Assembly (NCBI GenBank): GCA_002304505.1
Contig: NCEH01000065.1
Span: 1 to 55,017 of the forward strand
Source of the DNA: Rhizobiales bacterium 32-66-11
GTDB lineage: Bacteria; Pseudomonadota; Alphaproteobacteria; Rhizobiales; Xanthobacteraceae
Reading direction: 5' to 3'
DNA length: 55,017 bases
Shown: one piece after another, positions 23,791-33,160 of the stretch
How positions within the stretch are numbered: the first letter of the stretch is position 1
Layout: the number at the start of each line of letters is the position of its first letter
Position numbers and translations under genes: made by a program
The notes under the pieces: generated by a model
Databases searched by the model: none
Told to the model about the DNA's origin: nothing
Seen by the model: only the letters and a program-made list of their open reading frames with translations

Positions 23791-23880
23791 GGAGAGGTGG
23801 CAGAGTGGTCGAATGCACCGCACTCGAAATGCGGCATACGGGCAACCGTATCGGGGGTTCAAATCCCTCCCTCTCCGCCA
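23791..23880 (+). tRNA. tRNA-Ser (anticodon CGA)
   Basis: A 90-nt class II tRNA: acceptor stem GGAGAGG paired with CCTCTCC, G discriminator, encoded CCA end. The anticodon loop is CTCGAAA with anticodon CGA, there is a long variable arm (CATACGGGCAACCGTATC), and the T-loop is GTTCAAATC. Reads UCG codons. The iron-uptake module follows it, but I found no repeat of its 3' end that would mark an integration site. Confidence 0.97.
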
Positions 23881-24415
23881 CTTCCTAAGGTAAGCCGCTG
23901 ATATTAAAGGCTTATCTCTTTGTGTCGCAACTTCTCCCCACATTCTGAATATGCTGCTCTCGCGTGCGCGCGAGGCCATGATCTCAAGTCCATGAAGACG
24001 TTCGGCGCCTTGCGATGAGCGAGCAAGCTCGCGTCTCTTGGGAATCTAGCCACACGCGCCCGTTCTTATGAGTATAGCGGGCACATCGCAGTCCGCGGGC
24101 CGTTGAGGTTAAATATTCGAGCGAAAATCTTGGTCTGATTTGAATCAAAAGCCTCCCCTTGGCGCAAATTAATCGACAAAAGGACGGTATCACGCCAGGT
24201 GGGAGGGGTAAGCGCACGCCGCCCGTGGACCCTCGGAGAGCGCCGCGCGGTTAAGGGCCACCCTTTCAGGCACAGTTTGATAGAGCTGCCTCTGTCTCTC
24301 TGGGGAGGCCAAGGTTCTTATATCTATTATTACTCTAAATCATACCGATTGCGAGGGAGTGTCTGTTTCCTTAAGTATCGAACGATCCAGAATGAGATGA
24401 GTTTACCAGATTTCA
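23881..24415 (+). other. Non-coding stretch between tRNA-Ser and the sigma factor gene
   Basis: About 535 nt, clearly A/T-richer than its neighbours, especially at 24320-24410. No frame in it looks like a protein. It should hold the promoter of the FecI-type gene, but I cannot point to a convincing Fur, Irr or RirA site. Confidence 0.5.
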
Positions 24416-24838
24416 ATGACGCTGGCACCTTCTATGTCCTCTGATCTGATGCTGGCCTACATGCACCAGAAGCAACCCGCGACGATACAGGACAAGCACG
24501 CCTACCTGCTTCGCCTCGCCGGCAACATCGCCATCGACCTTCTGCGGCGGGAACGGCGCCACGCCTCCCGGTGCATCAGCGATGACAGCGTGCTGCGCGA
24601 GATCGCCGACCAGACCCCGTCCCCCGAAGCCTATGCCCTGCACCGCGACGAGCTGCGCGCGCTGGTGCGCGCGCTCATGGCGCTGCCCGCAAAACCGCGC
24701 ACCGCGTTGCTGCTCAACCGATGCGACGGTCTCTCCCATTCGGAAATCGCTACACGCCTCTGCGTGTCCCAAAGTATGGTGGCGAAATATCTGGCCCAGG
24801 CGCTGCGTCATTGCCGCGACAGCCTGCGGGCGCTCTAA
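24416..24838 (+). CDS. FecI-type ECF sigma factor, lacking much of region 2
   Basis: Reads as 140 residues; the family is usually 160-175. The end of region 2 (HAYLLRLAGNIAIDLLRRERRHASR) and all of region 4 (RALMALPAKPRTALLLNRCDGLSHSEIATRLCVSQSMVAKYLAQALRHCR) are present. The segment that should carry regions 2.1-2.2 (the xxAEDLxQExxLRL core contact) is missing: MLAYMHQ runs straight into KQPATIQDKHAYL. An in-frame loss of about 30 residues near 24466-24472 is inferred. FecI-type factors are activated by an outer-membrane receptor through FecR; fecR and a receptor gene follow directly. Confidence 0.85.
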   Translation: MTLAPSMSSDLMLAYMHQKQPATIQDKHAYLLRLAGNIAIDLLRRERRHASRCISDDSVLREIADQTPSPEAYALHRDELRALVRALMALPAKPRTALLLNRCDGLSHSEIATRLCVSQSMVAKYLAQALRHCRDSLRAL

Positions 24839-24857
24839 ACCATCAAGCCCGTGACCG

Positions 24858-25808
24858 ATGCGTGTTTCGCGCCACCCACCCCGAGCGGATATCGCCCTCA
24901 GCGACCAGGCCATCGACTGGGTGGTGCGCCTGCATTCCGGCGTGGCCGGCACGCCTGAGTGGGACGGCTTCCTGGCCTGGCGCGCGCTGAGCCCGGCGCA
25001 CGAGGCCGCGGCGCAGGAAGCCGAAGCCTTGTGGGATGGGCTCGGTACCGCCGGCGTGCGGGTGCGCGCGGAGGGGAAGACGGGGCGCGGCCGGATAACC
25101 CGCCGCGCCTTCATGGCCGGCGGCGTCGTCGCCGCCTTCGGGCTCGCCGCCACGGCGTCCGGCCCGCTCCGCCGGCGTATGCTGGCCGACTATTCCAGCG
25201 GGGTGGGCGAAGCGCGCGAAGTGATGCTGCCCGACGGCTCGCGGGCCTGGCTGAACTCCAGCACCGCCTTGGCGCTGGACTATTCCGGCCCGCGCCGCGG
25301 CATCAGGCTGCTGGAAGGCCAGGCGCTGTTCACGGTGATGCCCGACCCCGCCCGACCCTTCGTCGTCGCTGCCGCCAATGGCTGGACACGGGCCGTGGGC
25401 ACGGTGTTCGACGTGGACATGCGCGCGGACAGCGTCGCGGTCACCGTGGTGGAAGGCGTTGTGGCGGTGGGCATCGACGGAGGACCGCCGGACGGCACGA
25501 CGATGCGGGCCGACCAGACCGTGCGATACGGCCGCGGCGGCATCACCACCCCCCAAAGCGTCGATGCCACCATGGCGACCGCCTGGCGGCGCGGGAAGCT
25601 GATCTTCAACCGGCGCCCGCTGGAAGACGTGGTCAGCGAGCTTCGGCGGCACACCCACGCCCAGATCGTAATCGCGGGCAGCAGCCTGAAGGCTCTGGAG
25701 GTGACCGGCGTGTTCGATCTCAACGATCCGCAATCGGTGCTGGAGACCATCGAGCAGACCCTGCCGGTGCGCGTGCTGCGCTTGCCGCTGCTGAACGTCA
25801 TCCTCTGA
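24858..25808 (+). CDS. FecR-type sigma regulator
   Basis: 316 residues. A cytoplasmic N-terminal domain (DUF4880 type: AIDWVVRLHSGVAGTPEWDGFLAWRALSPAHEAAAQEAEALW) is followed by one membrane span (about 82-100, FMAGGVVAAFGLAATASG). The periplasmic FecR domain (GEAREVMLPDGSRAWLNSSTAL, LLEGQALFTV, AVGTVFDVDM) and a C-terminal STN-like signalling part (NRRPLEDVVSELRRHTHAQIVI) complete it. It relays siderophore occupancy from the TonB receptor to the sigma factor. It starts 19 nt after the sigma factor gene and looks complete. Confidence 0.9.
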   Translation: MRVSRHPPRADIALSDQAIDWVVRLHSGVAGTPEWDGFLAWRALSPAHEAAAQEAEALWDGLGTAGVRVRAEGKTGRGRITRRAFMAGGVVAAFGLAATASGPLRRRMLADYSSGVGEAREVMLPDGSRAWLNSSTALALDYSGPRRGIRLLEGQALFTVMPDPARPFVVAAANGWTRAVGTVFDVDMRADSVAVTVVEGVVAVGIDGGPPDGTTMRADQTVRYGRGGITTPQSVDATMATAWRRGKLIFNRRPLEDVVSELRRHTHAQIVIAGSSLKALEVTGVFDLNDPQSVLETIEQTLPVRVLRLPLLNVIL

Positions 25809-25928
25809 CCCGCCTAGCGCTGAAGAAAATTCGCGCCCGGCGCTGCAAGTTCCTCGCGCTCGTTTCGTCCTTGCTTCTGAAGCGCATGTCGGCTGCGTGC
25901 CGCGCGCCGCTGAAGAGGAGCTTTGCAG

Positions 25929-28302
25929 ATGGGTGGGGGACGCGCGCGGGCGGCGGGACGGATGAACTGGCTGGCATCGGTGGCAATGACCCTTGTCTTG
26001 GGCGCCGTGCTGCCGGCGCCGGCACGCGCGCAGGGCTCGCCGCCGGCGGCCATATCGTTCAACATCCCAGCCCAGGATCTCGGCACGGCGCTCACCGCCT
26101 TCGCCGACAAGGCCGGGCTGCGGCTGCTGTTCCCGTCTGACCTCGTGGCCGGACACAGAAGCCCCGGCCTGAGTGGCGCCTATACGCCGGACGCGGCGAT
26201 CGCACGCCTGCTCCAGGGCACCGGCCTCCTCTATCGCTTCACGCGCAGCAACACCGTGACCATCAGCGCGCCCAATCTGGGCGGGGCGGACGCGGACGGC
26301 GCCATCGCGCTTGGGACCATCGACATCAACAGCGGCGCCGACGACCAGCAGATCGTGGCGCTCGCCACCAGCGCCGGCACCAAGACGCGCACGCCCATCA
26401 TCGACATTCCCCAATCGGTGAGCGTGATCACCCGCCAGGAAATGGACCAGCGCGGCGCGCAGGATTTCAACGCGGCCGTGGCCTACACCCCCGGCGTTCG
26501 GGTGGTGGACTATCCCGGCGGTCAGGGCATGCCGGACATCTATATGCGCGGCTTCCGCGCCATCAACCAGGCCGCCTATTATCGCGACGGCCTGCGCCTT
26601 CGTGGACGCCATCACCAAGCGGCCGACCGCCAGTCCCCTCCACGAGATCGAACTCCTCGGCGGCAGCTTTGACCGTCTGCAGGGCGCGTTCGACTTCGGC
26701 GGCCCGGCGACGGCCGATGGCACCTGGCTCTATCGCCTCACCGGCCTGTTCCGCGACAGCGACACCCAGATCGACTTCTCGCCCGACAACCGCATCTATT
26801 TCGCGCCCGCCGTCACCTGGCAGCCGAATGCGCAGACCAGCCTCACCGTGCTCACCTCCTACCAGAAGACGGAAAAGGGCGGCTCCGAGCAGAGCCTGCC
26901 CATGGCCAACACCATCTTCAACACCGGGCCGAGGATCTCGCCGAGCCTCTATCTCGGCGCGCCCGGCTTCACCGACTGGACGGTGGAGACATCCTCCGTC
27001 GGCTATGAGTTCAAGCACGAATTCGACAGCGGCTGGCGCTTCCAGCAGAACGCCCGCTATTCCCACTCGGAGGTGGACTACAATTCCAGTTGGGGCTCGG
27101 ACGCGACGCTGGCGGTGGTGGACGGGCAGTACATCAATGTGGGCGTGCAGCTGAGGCCGAAGACGGCGGACAGCGCCCTCATCGACAACCGGCTGACCGG
27201 GAATTTCAATACCGGCCCCGTCGCGCACGAACTGCTGTTCGGCGTGGACGGCGGCTATTACAATTCCACCGAGACCCGCACCAATTCCACCAATTACAAC
27301 GCCATCAGCATCTTCGCCCCCAATTACGCCTTCGCCTACACGTTCGGCCTGCCCTGGTCGGACACGCAGAGCAAGCTGATGCAGATCGGCGCCTATGCGC
27401 AGGACCAGATGACGCTCGGCAACTGGCTGCTGACGCTGAGCGGGCGGCAGGACTGGGTGCGCAACGAGGAATATAATTTCAATTCCCGCACCCTGCTGGC
27501 GGATTACGGCTTCACCGATACCGAGGCCATCGCCAACGACTCCGCCTTCACCTGGCGGGCGGGGCTCGGCTACAAGTTCGACAACGGCCTGATGCCCTAT
27601 GCCAGCTATTCCACCTCGTTCCTGCCGCAGGCGGGCACGGATTTTAAGGGCAACGCCTTCCAGCCCACCACGGGCGACCAGTATGAGGCCGGCATCAAGT
27701 TCGAGCCGGCCGGCTTCCGGGGGCTGTTCACGGCCTCGGTGTTCCAGATCACGCAGCAGAATGTGCTGACCAACGACCCGATCAATTCCGGCTATTCCAT
27801 CCAGGACGGAGAAGTGCGGGTGCGCGGCCTCGAACTGGAGGCCAAGGCGCAGGTCACCGCCAATGTGGACGTGGTCGCCTCCTACACCTATCTCGATGCC
27901 GAGGTGACCAAGGACAATCCCAACGAATACGGGACCAGCAAGGTGGGCACGGCTCCCTCCGGCGTGCCGGAGAATTCGGCCGCGCTGTGGGCCTATTACA
28001 CCTTCCGCGACGGCCCGCTGAGTGGCCTCGGCCTCGGCGCCGGCGTGCGCTATGTGGGCAGTTCCTATGCGGTGATGGAAACGGTCTCCGGCGCGCAGGT
28101 GAGCGTGCCCGGCTACACGCTGCTGGATGCCGCGCTGAAATATGACCTCGGCGCGCTGGACAAGCGGCTGAAGGGCGCGACCTTCGCCATCTCCGGCACC
28201 AACCTGCTGGACACGGACTATTACACGCCGGGCTTCTACTGGAACTCGGTCATCTACGGCACGCGCCGCACCGTCTACGGTACGCTGGCCTATCGCTGGT
28301 GA
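25929..28302 (+). pseudogene. TonB-dependent siderophore receptor, frame broken in the plug domain
   Basis: Signal peptide, then an N-terminal STN signalling domain (ISFNIPAQDLGTALTAFADKAGLRLLFPS), which fits regulation through the adjacent fecIR pair. The plug starts with IDIPQSVSVITRQEMDQRGAQDFNAAVAYTPGV and reaches AAYYRDGLR at 26597. There the frame is lost; it resumes at 26599 in another frame as FVDAITKRPTASPLHEIELLGGSF and continues through the barrel to the terminal TLAYRW. About 30-35 residues of the plug (the usual LERIEVLRGPASVLYG segment) are missing. The intact protein would import ferric siderophores. Confidence 0.9.
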
Positions 28303-29540
28303 TGCCCGGCTCCCGGTTCGTCTCCCCGAAGGCGAACGCCGCATCCCACCCGGCCGGCCGCACCTGGAAGGTTCGGCCGGTGCTGGTGCTGATGCATCGG
28401 TGCATCGGTCTCACGACGGCCGTGTTCCTCACGCTCGCGGGGCTGACAGGCAGCGTGATCGCGTTCAACCGCGAACTGGACGCGTTGCTCAATCCCGCCT
28501 TCTACACCGCCGCCGCGAAAGGCCCCATGCTGTCGCCCGAGGCGTTGGCGGCGAAGGTCGAGGCGCGCGACCCGCTCTTGTCGGTGTGGTCCGTAAGTCT
28601 TGAGCCCATGCCGGGTGGCGCGGTGGAATTGCGTGCCATGGCGCGGGAGGGGGAGCCGTCGGCGGACTGGTTCAGCCTCGATCCCGTGAGCGGGGAGATC
28701 CTTGGCGCGCGCGTCTGGGGGGCCTGCTGCCTTTCACGCGCGCACCTCATCCCCTTCCTCTACACGTTCCACCACAGCCTGAGCCTGCCGGGCGCCCTGG
28801 GCGTGCTGGTCATGGGCATCGTGGCGCTCTTCTGGCTGCTCGACGGCTTCATCGGCGCGGCGCTGACATTTCCCCTCGGCCGTCCCTTTTTCCGCAAATG
28901 GCGCACCGCCTTCACCATCAAGGGCGGCAGCGCCTTCCGCCTGAACCTCGACTGGCATCGCGCCGCCGGCCTTTGGCTGTTCGCGGTGCTCATGGTGCTG
29001 GCCGTATCCTCCATCGCCATGAACCTGCGCACGCAGGTGTTCGAGCCCGTGGTCCGGCTTTTTTCGCCGCTCACGCCGACGCCCTTCGCAGACCCTGCGC
29101 CGCCGCAGCCGCTGCAGCGGCGCCTTTCCTATGACGAGGTGCTGGAACGGGCGCAGGCGGAGGCGCACGCACGCGGCTGGGACCTGCCGCCGACCTATAT
29201 CTTCTATTCGCCGGCCTTCGGTCTGTTCGGCGTCAGGTTCGGCAGCGGCGAGGATATGATGACGAGCCCCTGGCTCTATCTCGACGGCCGCACCGCCGCG
29301 CCCATCGCAGAGGTGATCCCGGGCGCGGGAACGGCGGGCGACACCTTCCTCCAGCTTCAGTTTCCCATTCATAGCGGCCGGATCGCCGGCCTGCCGGGGC
29401 GCATCCTCATCGCTGTCATGGGGCTCGTGGTGGCCGGCCTGTCGATCACCGGCGTCGCCATATGGTGGATCAAGCGCGCGGCGCGTCGAAACCGGCGGGG
29501 CGGACAGTTCCGGACGCCGTCCGGCGGCGCTGGCGCGTGA
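28302..29540 (+). CDS. PepSY-domain membrane protein (siderophore reductase-like)
   Basis: About 412 residues with four predicted membrane segments: LMHRCIGLTTAVFLTLAGLTGSVIAFN, SLPGALGVLVMGIVALFWLLDGFIGAAL, LWLFAVLMVLAVSSIAMN and ILIAVMGLVVAGLSITGVAIWWIK. Periplasmic PepSY-like regions lie between them, with conserved histidines (LVLMHRCIG, FHHSLSLPG, DWHRAAGLW). This PepSY/PiuB-FsrB-like family is commonly found beside TonB receptors and is thought to reduce ferric siderophores at the inner membrane. Its ATG overlaps the receptor stop (TGATG), so it belongs to that operon. Confidence 0.85.
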   Translation: MPGSRFVSPKANAASHPAGRTWKVRPVLVLMHRCIGLTTAVFLTLAGLTGSVIAFNRELDALLNPAFYTAAAKGPMLSPEALAAKVEARDPLLSVWSVSLEPMPGGAVELRAMAREGEPSADWFSLDPVSGEILGARVWGACCLSRAHLIPFLYTFHHSLSLPGALGVLVMGIVALFWLLDGFIGAALTFPLGRPFFRKWRTAFTIKGGSAFRLNLDWHRAAGLWLFAVLMVLAVSSIAMNLRTQVFEPVVRLFSPLTPTPFADPAPPQPLQRRLSYDEVLERAQAEAHARGWDLPPTYIFYSPAFGLFGVRFGSGEDMMTSPWLYLDGRTAAPIAEVIPGAGTAGDTFLQLQFPIHSGRIAGLPGRILIAVMGLVVAGLSITGVAIWWIKRAARRNRRGGQFRTPSGGAGA

Positions 29541-30173
29541 GCATGAGTCCCGTTCGCGCGGGCCGGTGAAGGGGGCGATGTGGGCCTGGGGATAGGGGAT
29601 CATGCGTCCGGCCCCTCACCTGGCCATCCGCAACCGGACCTTTGGAAGGTCCGACATGGGCAGATTCTCTCGTCCCCCACCTTGTAAATTTTTGCATCAA
29701 GCCACTGCACCCCTCGGCGCAACCAGGCGGGCTCCCAATGTGGGTCTGCAAGCCTAAACGTAGCCTCGGCTGCTGCATCTCATGGTGGGTCAGCAAGGCG
29801 ACTCAGAGCGCAGCAACGGCTGGAATCGTGCGTCCAGGGACTTCCTTTTAGCTCAAAAGAAAGGCGCAGTGCGGCTCCTTCATCGTATCCCATGGGGCGC
29901 AGCAAAGGCCCGGCAAGGGCTGCGGTGATGACAAATGTCAAATAGCTCGAGCCCGCGCAGGGCGCCTGAAAGCCCGAACGCCATCCCGCAACCGTGCCAC
30001 GGCGCAATTCGGAGCCAAGCTCCGGGTGAAGAGGATGCAAGTGGGCTTTCTTTCCCAAGATGCGATCCCTCAAGATATAGGCGCCTTTATGCCAACCACT
30101 GATCGCCGTGCTTTCGACGATTGGGCAATCCTCTACAGACAGAACCCGCCTGAGATCCTCAAGCCAGTCGGTA
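29541..30173. other. Unrecognised lower-GC stretch, possibly decayed
   Basis: About 630 nt with lower GC and different codon texture from its surroundings. Frames are open on both strands, but none looks like a protein family I recognise, and none has a convincing ribosome site. It abuts the broken end of copD, so it may be foreign or rearranged DNA. No inverted repeats or transposase motifs were found. Confidence 0.4.
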
Positions 30174-30395
30174 TCAACTGGAAGCTTTGCTCCATGAGCG
30201 ACCAGCATTCGTTTGGCGGGCCGCGAGTGCGACGAAGCCGGCAGTCTGGATGCCGGCGCCCCTCGCAGTGCCGATGTCCCGCGCGATCCGCGGCGGTGCA
30301 ACGAAGGTACTGAAGCATGCAGCGCCATAAAGGGTGATCGCCGCCACATAGAAGAACAGCCTGCAAACGGCGAGCGCCGTGGCCGGAGCGATCAC
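30174..30395 (-). pseudogene. CopD-like copper resistance protein, N-terminal stub
   Basis: A GTG start overlaps the copC stop (GTGA), as expected for a copCD pair. The first ~40 residues, VIAPATALAVCRLFFYVAAITLYGAACFSTFVAPPRIARDIG, form the first membrane helix of CopD. The frame then continues in unrelated sequence (TARGAGIQTAGFVALAARQTNAGRSW) and stops. The remaining CopD helices, normally about 250 more residues, are absent from the window. CopD would move copper across the inner membrane. Confidence 0.7.
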
Positions 30396-30760
30396 GGGCC
30401 TACGGTGAACGGGTAGGAACCGTGGGTGGCGTGGCCGTTCTTCGAGAGCGCATGCCATTCAACGGTATATTTGCCGGCGGAAAGCGGGGCGTTCAGGGGA
30501 ACGCTCATCTGCTTGTCGTCGCCGGGCGCGAGCACGGGAGTGCCGGTCGGGATGGCGCGGCCGTCCGCGCCCTTGAGGGCGGCGCCGCTGAGAGAGATCG
30601 CAAGCCCCTCGGAGAAGCCGAGGGAAAGGCTCGTCGGCGAGGCCGCCACCATGCCATTGGCGGCCGGCGTCTCCGTCATGAGATGGGCATGGGCAAAGGC
30701 GCCGGTGGCGGTCAGCAGGCAGGTGGCGAGGGTGAGCCCAGGGATAAGGAAACGCTTCAT
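30392..30760 (-). CDS. copC: CopC-domain copper-binding periplasmic protein
   Basis: 122 residues: a signal peptide (about 1-23, GAFAHAHLM) with cleavage just before a copper-binding N-terminal His. The CopC beta barrel follows: ETPAANGMVAASPTSLSLGFSEGLAISLSGAALKG, and the C-terminal YTVEWHALSKNGHATHGSYPFTVGP with further His ligands. CopC proteins bind Cu(II) with very high affinity in the periplasm. It is followed by a truncated copD, so the pair is probably not functional as a transporter here. Confidence 0.9.
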   Translation of the reverse strand: MKRFLIPGLTLATCLLTATGAFAHAHLMTETPAANGMVAASPTSLSLGFSEGLAISLSGAALKGADGRAIPTGTPVLAPGDDKQMSVPLNAPLSAGKYTVEWHALSKNGHATHGSYPFTVGP

Positions 30761-30916
30761 GTTCCGGATCCTCTACGACGGGAGGCTTTTGCGAAAGGCC
30801 GGGAACCTGCCGTCTCGCTGTGTCGACTTCGGGAATGGGAGCCATACGGCCAGGACATGTTGATCGCCGAGGCCGCGTGGGGGCCGCGTGATTGCGGCCC
30901 CCACCGGATCGCCCGC

Positions 30917-31342
30917 TCAGTAGGTCGCGGCCGGATTGACCTGCCAGATTTCGTCGACCAGCTTGCCGTCGCGATAGAGCAGCACGTAGCGCACCTTCAC
31001 CGTGTTCTTGCCGGCGAAGGTCACGTCGACGCTCACCGTGCCCCCCTTGGGATTGGCCGCTTCTGCGGTTGCGGCGACGGTGGCCTTCTGGGCGCCCTGG
31101 GCGGCGAAGAATTTCGACCAGACTTCCTTGATCTTGCCCGGCTGGCTGTAGGTGCCGTCGAGCGGGCCCCCGACCCAGTGCAGGGTCGCGGTGGGGCCGT
31201 AAGCCGCCGTCACCGCGGCGAGGTCGGCGCCGGCAATGGCGTCGATGCGGGACTTGGCAAGGTCTTCGGCGGGTCCCGCCAGGGCGGCTGAGCTGGACGC
31301 GGCGACGAGGGCGAGGGTAGCGGCGAGGGCTGAAAGGCGCAT
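30917..31342 (-). CDS. Secreted NTF2-like (SnoaL/DUF4440) protein
   Basis: 141 residues with a clear signal peptide (LAATLALVAASSSAALAG) and an NTF2-like cone fold: AKSRIDAIAGADLAAVTAAYGPTATLHWVGGPLDGTYSQPGKIKEVWSKFFAAQGAQ, ending VKVRYVLLYRDGKLVDEIWQVNPAA. Family members range from isomerases to binding proteins, so the function is open. It is upstream of copC on the same strand, 156 nt away, with no evident operon link. Confidence 0.75.
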   Translation of the reverse strand: MRLSALAATLALVAASSSAALAGPAEDLAKSRIDAIAGADLAAVTAAYGPTATLHWVGGPLDGTYSQPGKIKEVWSKFFAAQGAQKATVAATAEAANPKGGTVSVDVTFAGKNTVKVRYVLLYRDGKLVDEIWQVNPAATY

Positions 31343-31769
31343 GTGCGGGGATCTCCAAATGTAGCCTGCACATGGGGAGACTCGCTCCGCGCCGATTTAT
31401 TCCCTTGGTATGCGCATGTTTTTCCCTTTGCGCCGCACGGCATGGACGCGGGCGATCCGATGCGAAGAACCGGAGAAAATTCGTGCCGGGCCGGTCATGA
31501 CCACTGAAATACCCGAATGATTGCTCGGCCTTCTGCCGGCGGATGCGCCCTCGCGGTCGCTGTCGTTCGCCTGAGAGGGGCTCAGCCGCATAATCGCGGG
31601 CCGTCGGCCGTCTGGTCCTCACGGCAGGAGCGCCCCTCGAAGGGGGCGAAGCCCCGCGCCACCTTACATACGCTCGTGCGCCGGGTGTGGTGGCGCGCGA
31701 GTGCACACGCGCGGCAAGGGGGCCATTCGAAGCCCTTCATGGGTCCGGAGCGCCCGCGGCGCCGCACCG
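31343..31769. other. Non-coding stretch, nothing recognised
   Basis: About 430 nt between the aldolase stop and the NTF2-like gene start. It should hold the promoter of the latter. Only short, unconvincing frames are present. Confidence 0.5.
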
Positions 31770-32534
31770 TCAGGCCCTGAACGACTTCGCCAGCGCTTCC
31801 GATCCGCGGGCGAGAATGCCCGCGTCGGAGCCGACGGCGGTGAACACGCACCCGGCCTCGATGTAGCGCCGCGCCAGGGTCTGGTCGCTGGTGAGAATGC
31901 CGGCCCGGTTTCCCGCGGCGCCGATCCGCCTGATGAGATCCTCGATCATGGTGACCACGGCCTCGTTGTTCTGGTCGCCGAGATAGCCGGTGGCGGCGGA
32001 GAGATCGCCGGGCCCGACGAACAGCCCGTCCACGCCCGGCACGGCGGCGATGGCTTCGAGATTGCGCATGCCCTCTTGCGATTCGATCTGCACCAGCACG
32101 CAGATTTCCTCATGGGCGCGCTGGTAATAATCCTTCACTCTTCCGAAGCGCGAGGCGCGCGAGGCGGCCGCGAAGCCGCGCACGCCGTGGGGCGGATAGC
32201 GCGTGTGGGCCACCGCCGCCGCCGCCTGTTCGGCGGTGTCGATCATCGGAATGAGGAAGGTCTGAACGCCGGCGTCGAGATAGCGCTTGACCAGGGTCTG
32301 GTCGCTCACCGGCGGACGCACGATGGGATGGGCGGCATTTTCCATGCAGGCCTGGAGCTGGGAGAACACCATGGGGAGCTCGTTCGGCGAATGCTCGGTG
32401 TCGAGCAACAGCCAGTCGAACCCCGATCCGGCGATGATCTCGACCGTGATGTGGCTCGCAAGGCTGCTCCAGAGGCCGATCTGTTGCTGGCCGGCATAGA
32501 TGCCGCGCTTGAACATATTGATGGGCAGTTCCAC
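31770..32534 (-). CDS. HpcH/HpaI-type class II aldolase
   Basis: A 254-residue metal-dependent aldolase of the HpaI/GarL/RhmA group, which splits 2-keto-3-deoxy acids into pyruvate and an aldehyde. Motifs are IGLWSSLASHITVEIIAGSGFDWLLLDTEHSPNE, PIVRPPVSDQTLVKRYLDAGVQTFLIPMIDTAEQA, CVLVQIESQEGMRNLEAIAAVPGVDGLFVGPGDLSA (Glu and Asp metal ligands) and AVGSDAGIL. A remnant of an IlvD/Edd dehydratase lies just upstream on the same strand. That suggests a former sugar-acid pathway (dehydration, then aldol cleavage), as for rhamnonate- or arabinonate-type routes. Confidence 0.9.
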   Translation of the reverse strand: MELPINMFKRGIYAGQQQIGLWSSLASHITVEIIAGSGFDWLLLDTEHSPNELPMVFSQLQACMENAAHPIVRPPVSDQTLVKRYLDAGVQTFLIPMIDTAEQAAAAVAHTRYPPHGVRGFAAASRASRFGRVKDYYQRAHEEICVLVQIESQEGMRNLEAIAAVPGVDGLFVGPGDLSAATGYLGDQNNEAVVTMIEDLIRRIGAAGNRAGILTSDQTLARRYIEAGCVFTAVGSDAGILARGSEALAKSFRA

Positions 32535-32549
32535 GGTTTTATCCTCGGG

Positions 32550-33077
32550 TCAGAAGATGTCGGGCTCGCCGGCGGGACTGTCGAACGAGGTTTCCAGGAA
32601 ATCGAAGTCGCAGCCCACGTGGGCCTGGCCGATGTGGCGGGAGACCATCCAGCCATAGCCGCGCTCGAAGCGCGGTGGCGGGGGCACGAAGCCGGCCCGC
32701 CGGCGCGCCAGGGCCTCCGGGGCCACCAGCATGTCGATGGACCGCGCCGCGACGTCGATGCGGACCTCATCGCCCCTGCGCAGCAAGGCGAGCGGTCCGC
32801 CGACAAAGCTCTCGGGCAAGACATGCAGAAAGGGCGATCACCGGCTTTCCGCCCCAGTCCTGCGGGTCGTATCCCATCTGCATCGCGCGGGAGCGATGGC
32901 CGAAGCCGCGGGCGCCAGCCAGCGGGCGCTGCGGAGGGTTTCAGGGGACTTGCGGTGCGGCGTGATGGGGCCAGCCTTGTGTGGAAGGGCGGTGGCGCGA
33001 TGTGCCGGCGCGCCAGGTGGCTCCGGCAGGTCTTGCGGCGAAGGGTGCGCACGGGCGGATGCGCCGGGCGGACCCAT
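32550..33077 (-). pseudogene. IlvD/Edd-family dehydratase remnant (both ends only)
   Basis: The N-terminal signature KSPETLRSARWLAP (about 32925) appears in one frame. RGFGHRSRAMQMGYDPQDWGGKPVIA follows in another, after an apparent loss of about 10 nt. The sequence then jumps to the C-terminal LHVLPESFVGGPLALLRRGDEVRIDVAARSIDMLV...FERGYGWMVSRHIGQAHVGCDFDFLE. The roughly 450-residue body, including the Fe-S cysteines, is gone. Intact relatives (about 570-600 residues) dehydrate sugar acids such as arabinonate. The start near 33077 is a guess. Confidence 0.85.
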
Positions 33078-33160
33078 GAAATGTCCGCGATCCGTGTCCT
33101 CATGGCATCCTCCGAGCCGGCGGGCCTTGTGGTTCCGTGTGGCGTGTCGCGGGGATCGGC

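Noticed and set aside
23791..24415. tRNA-Ser as an integration site for an iron-uptake island
   Set aside because: No integrase and no direct repeat of the tRNA 3' end found downstream in the window.
29780..30349. A 189-codon minus-strand frame as a real protein
   Set aside because: Not recognisable, no ribosome site, and it overlaps the copD stub in a different frame.
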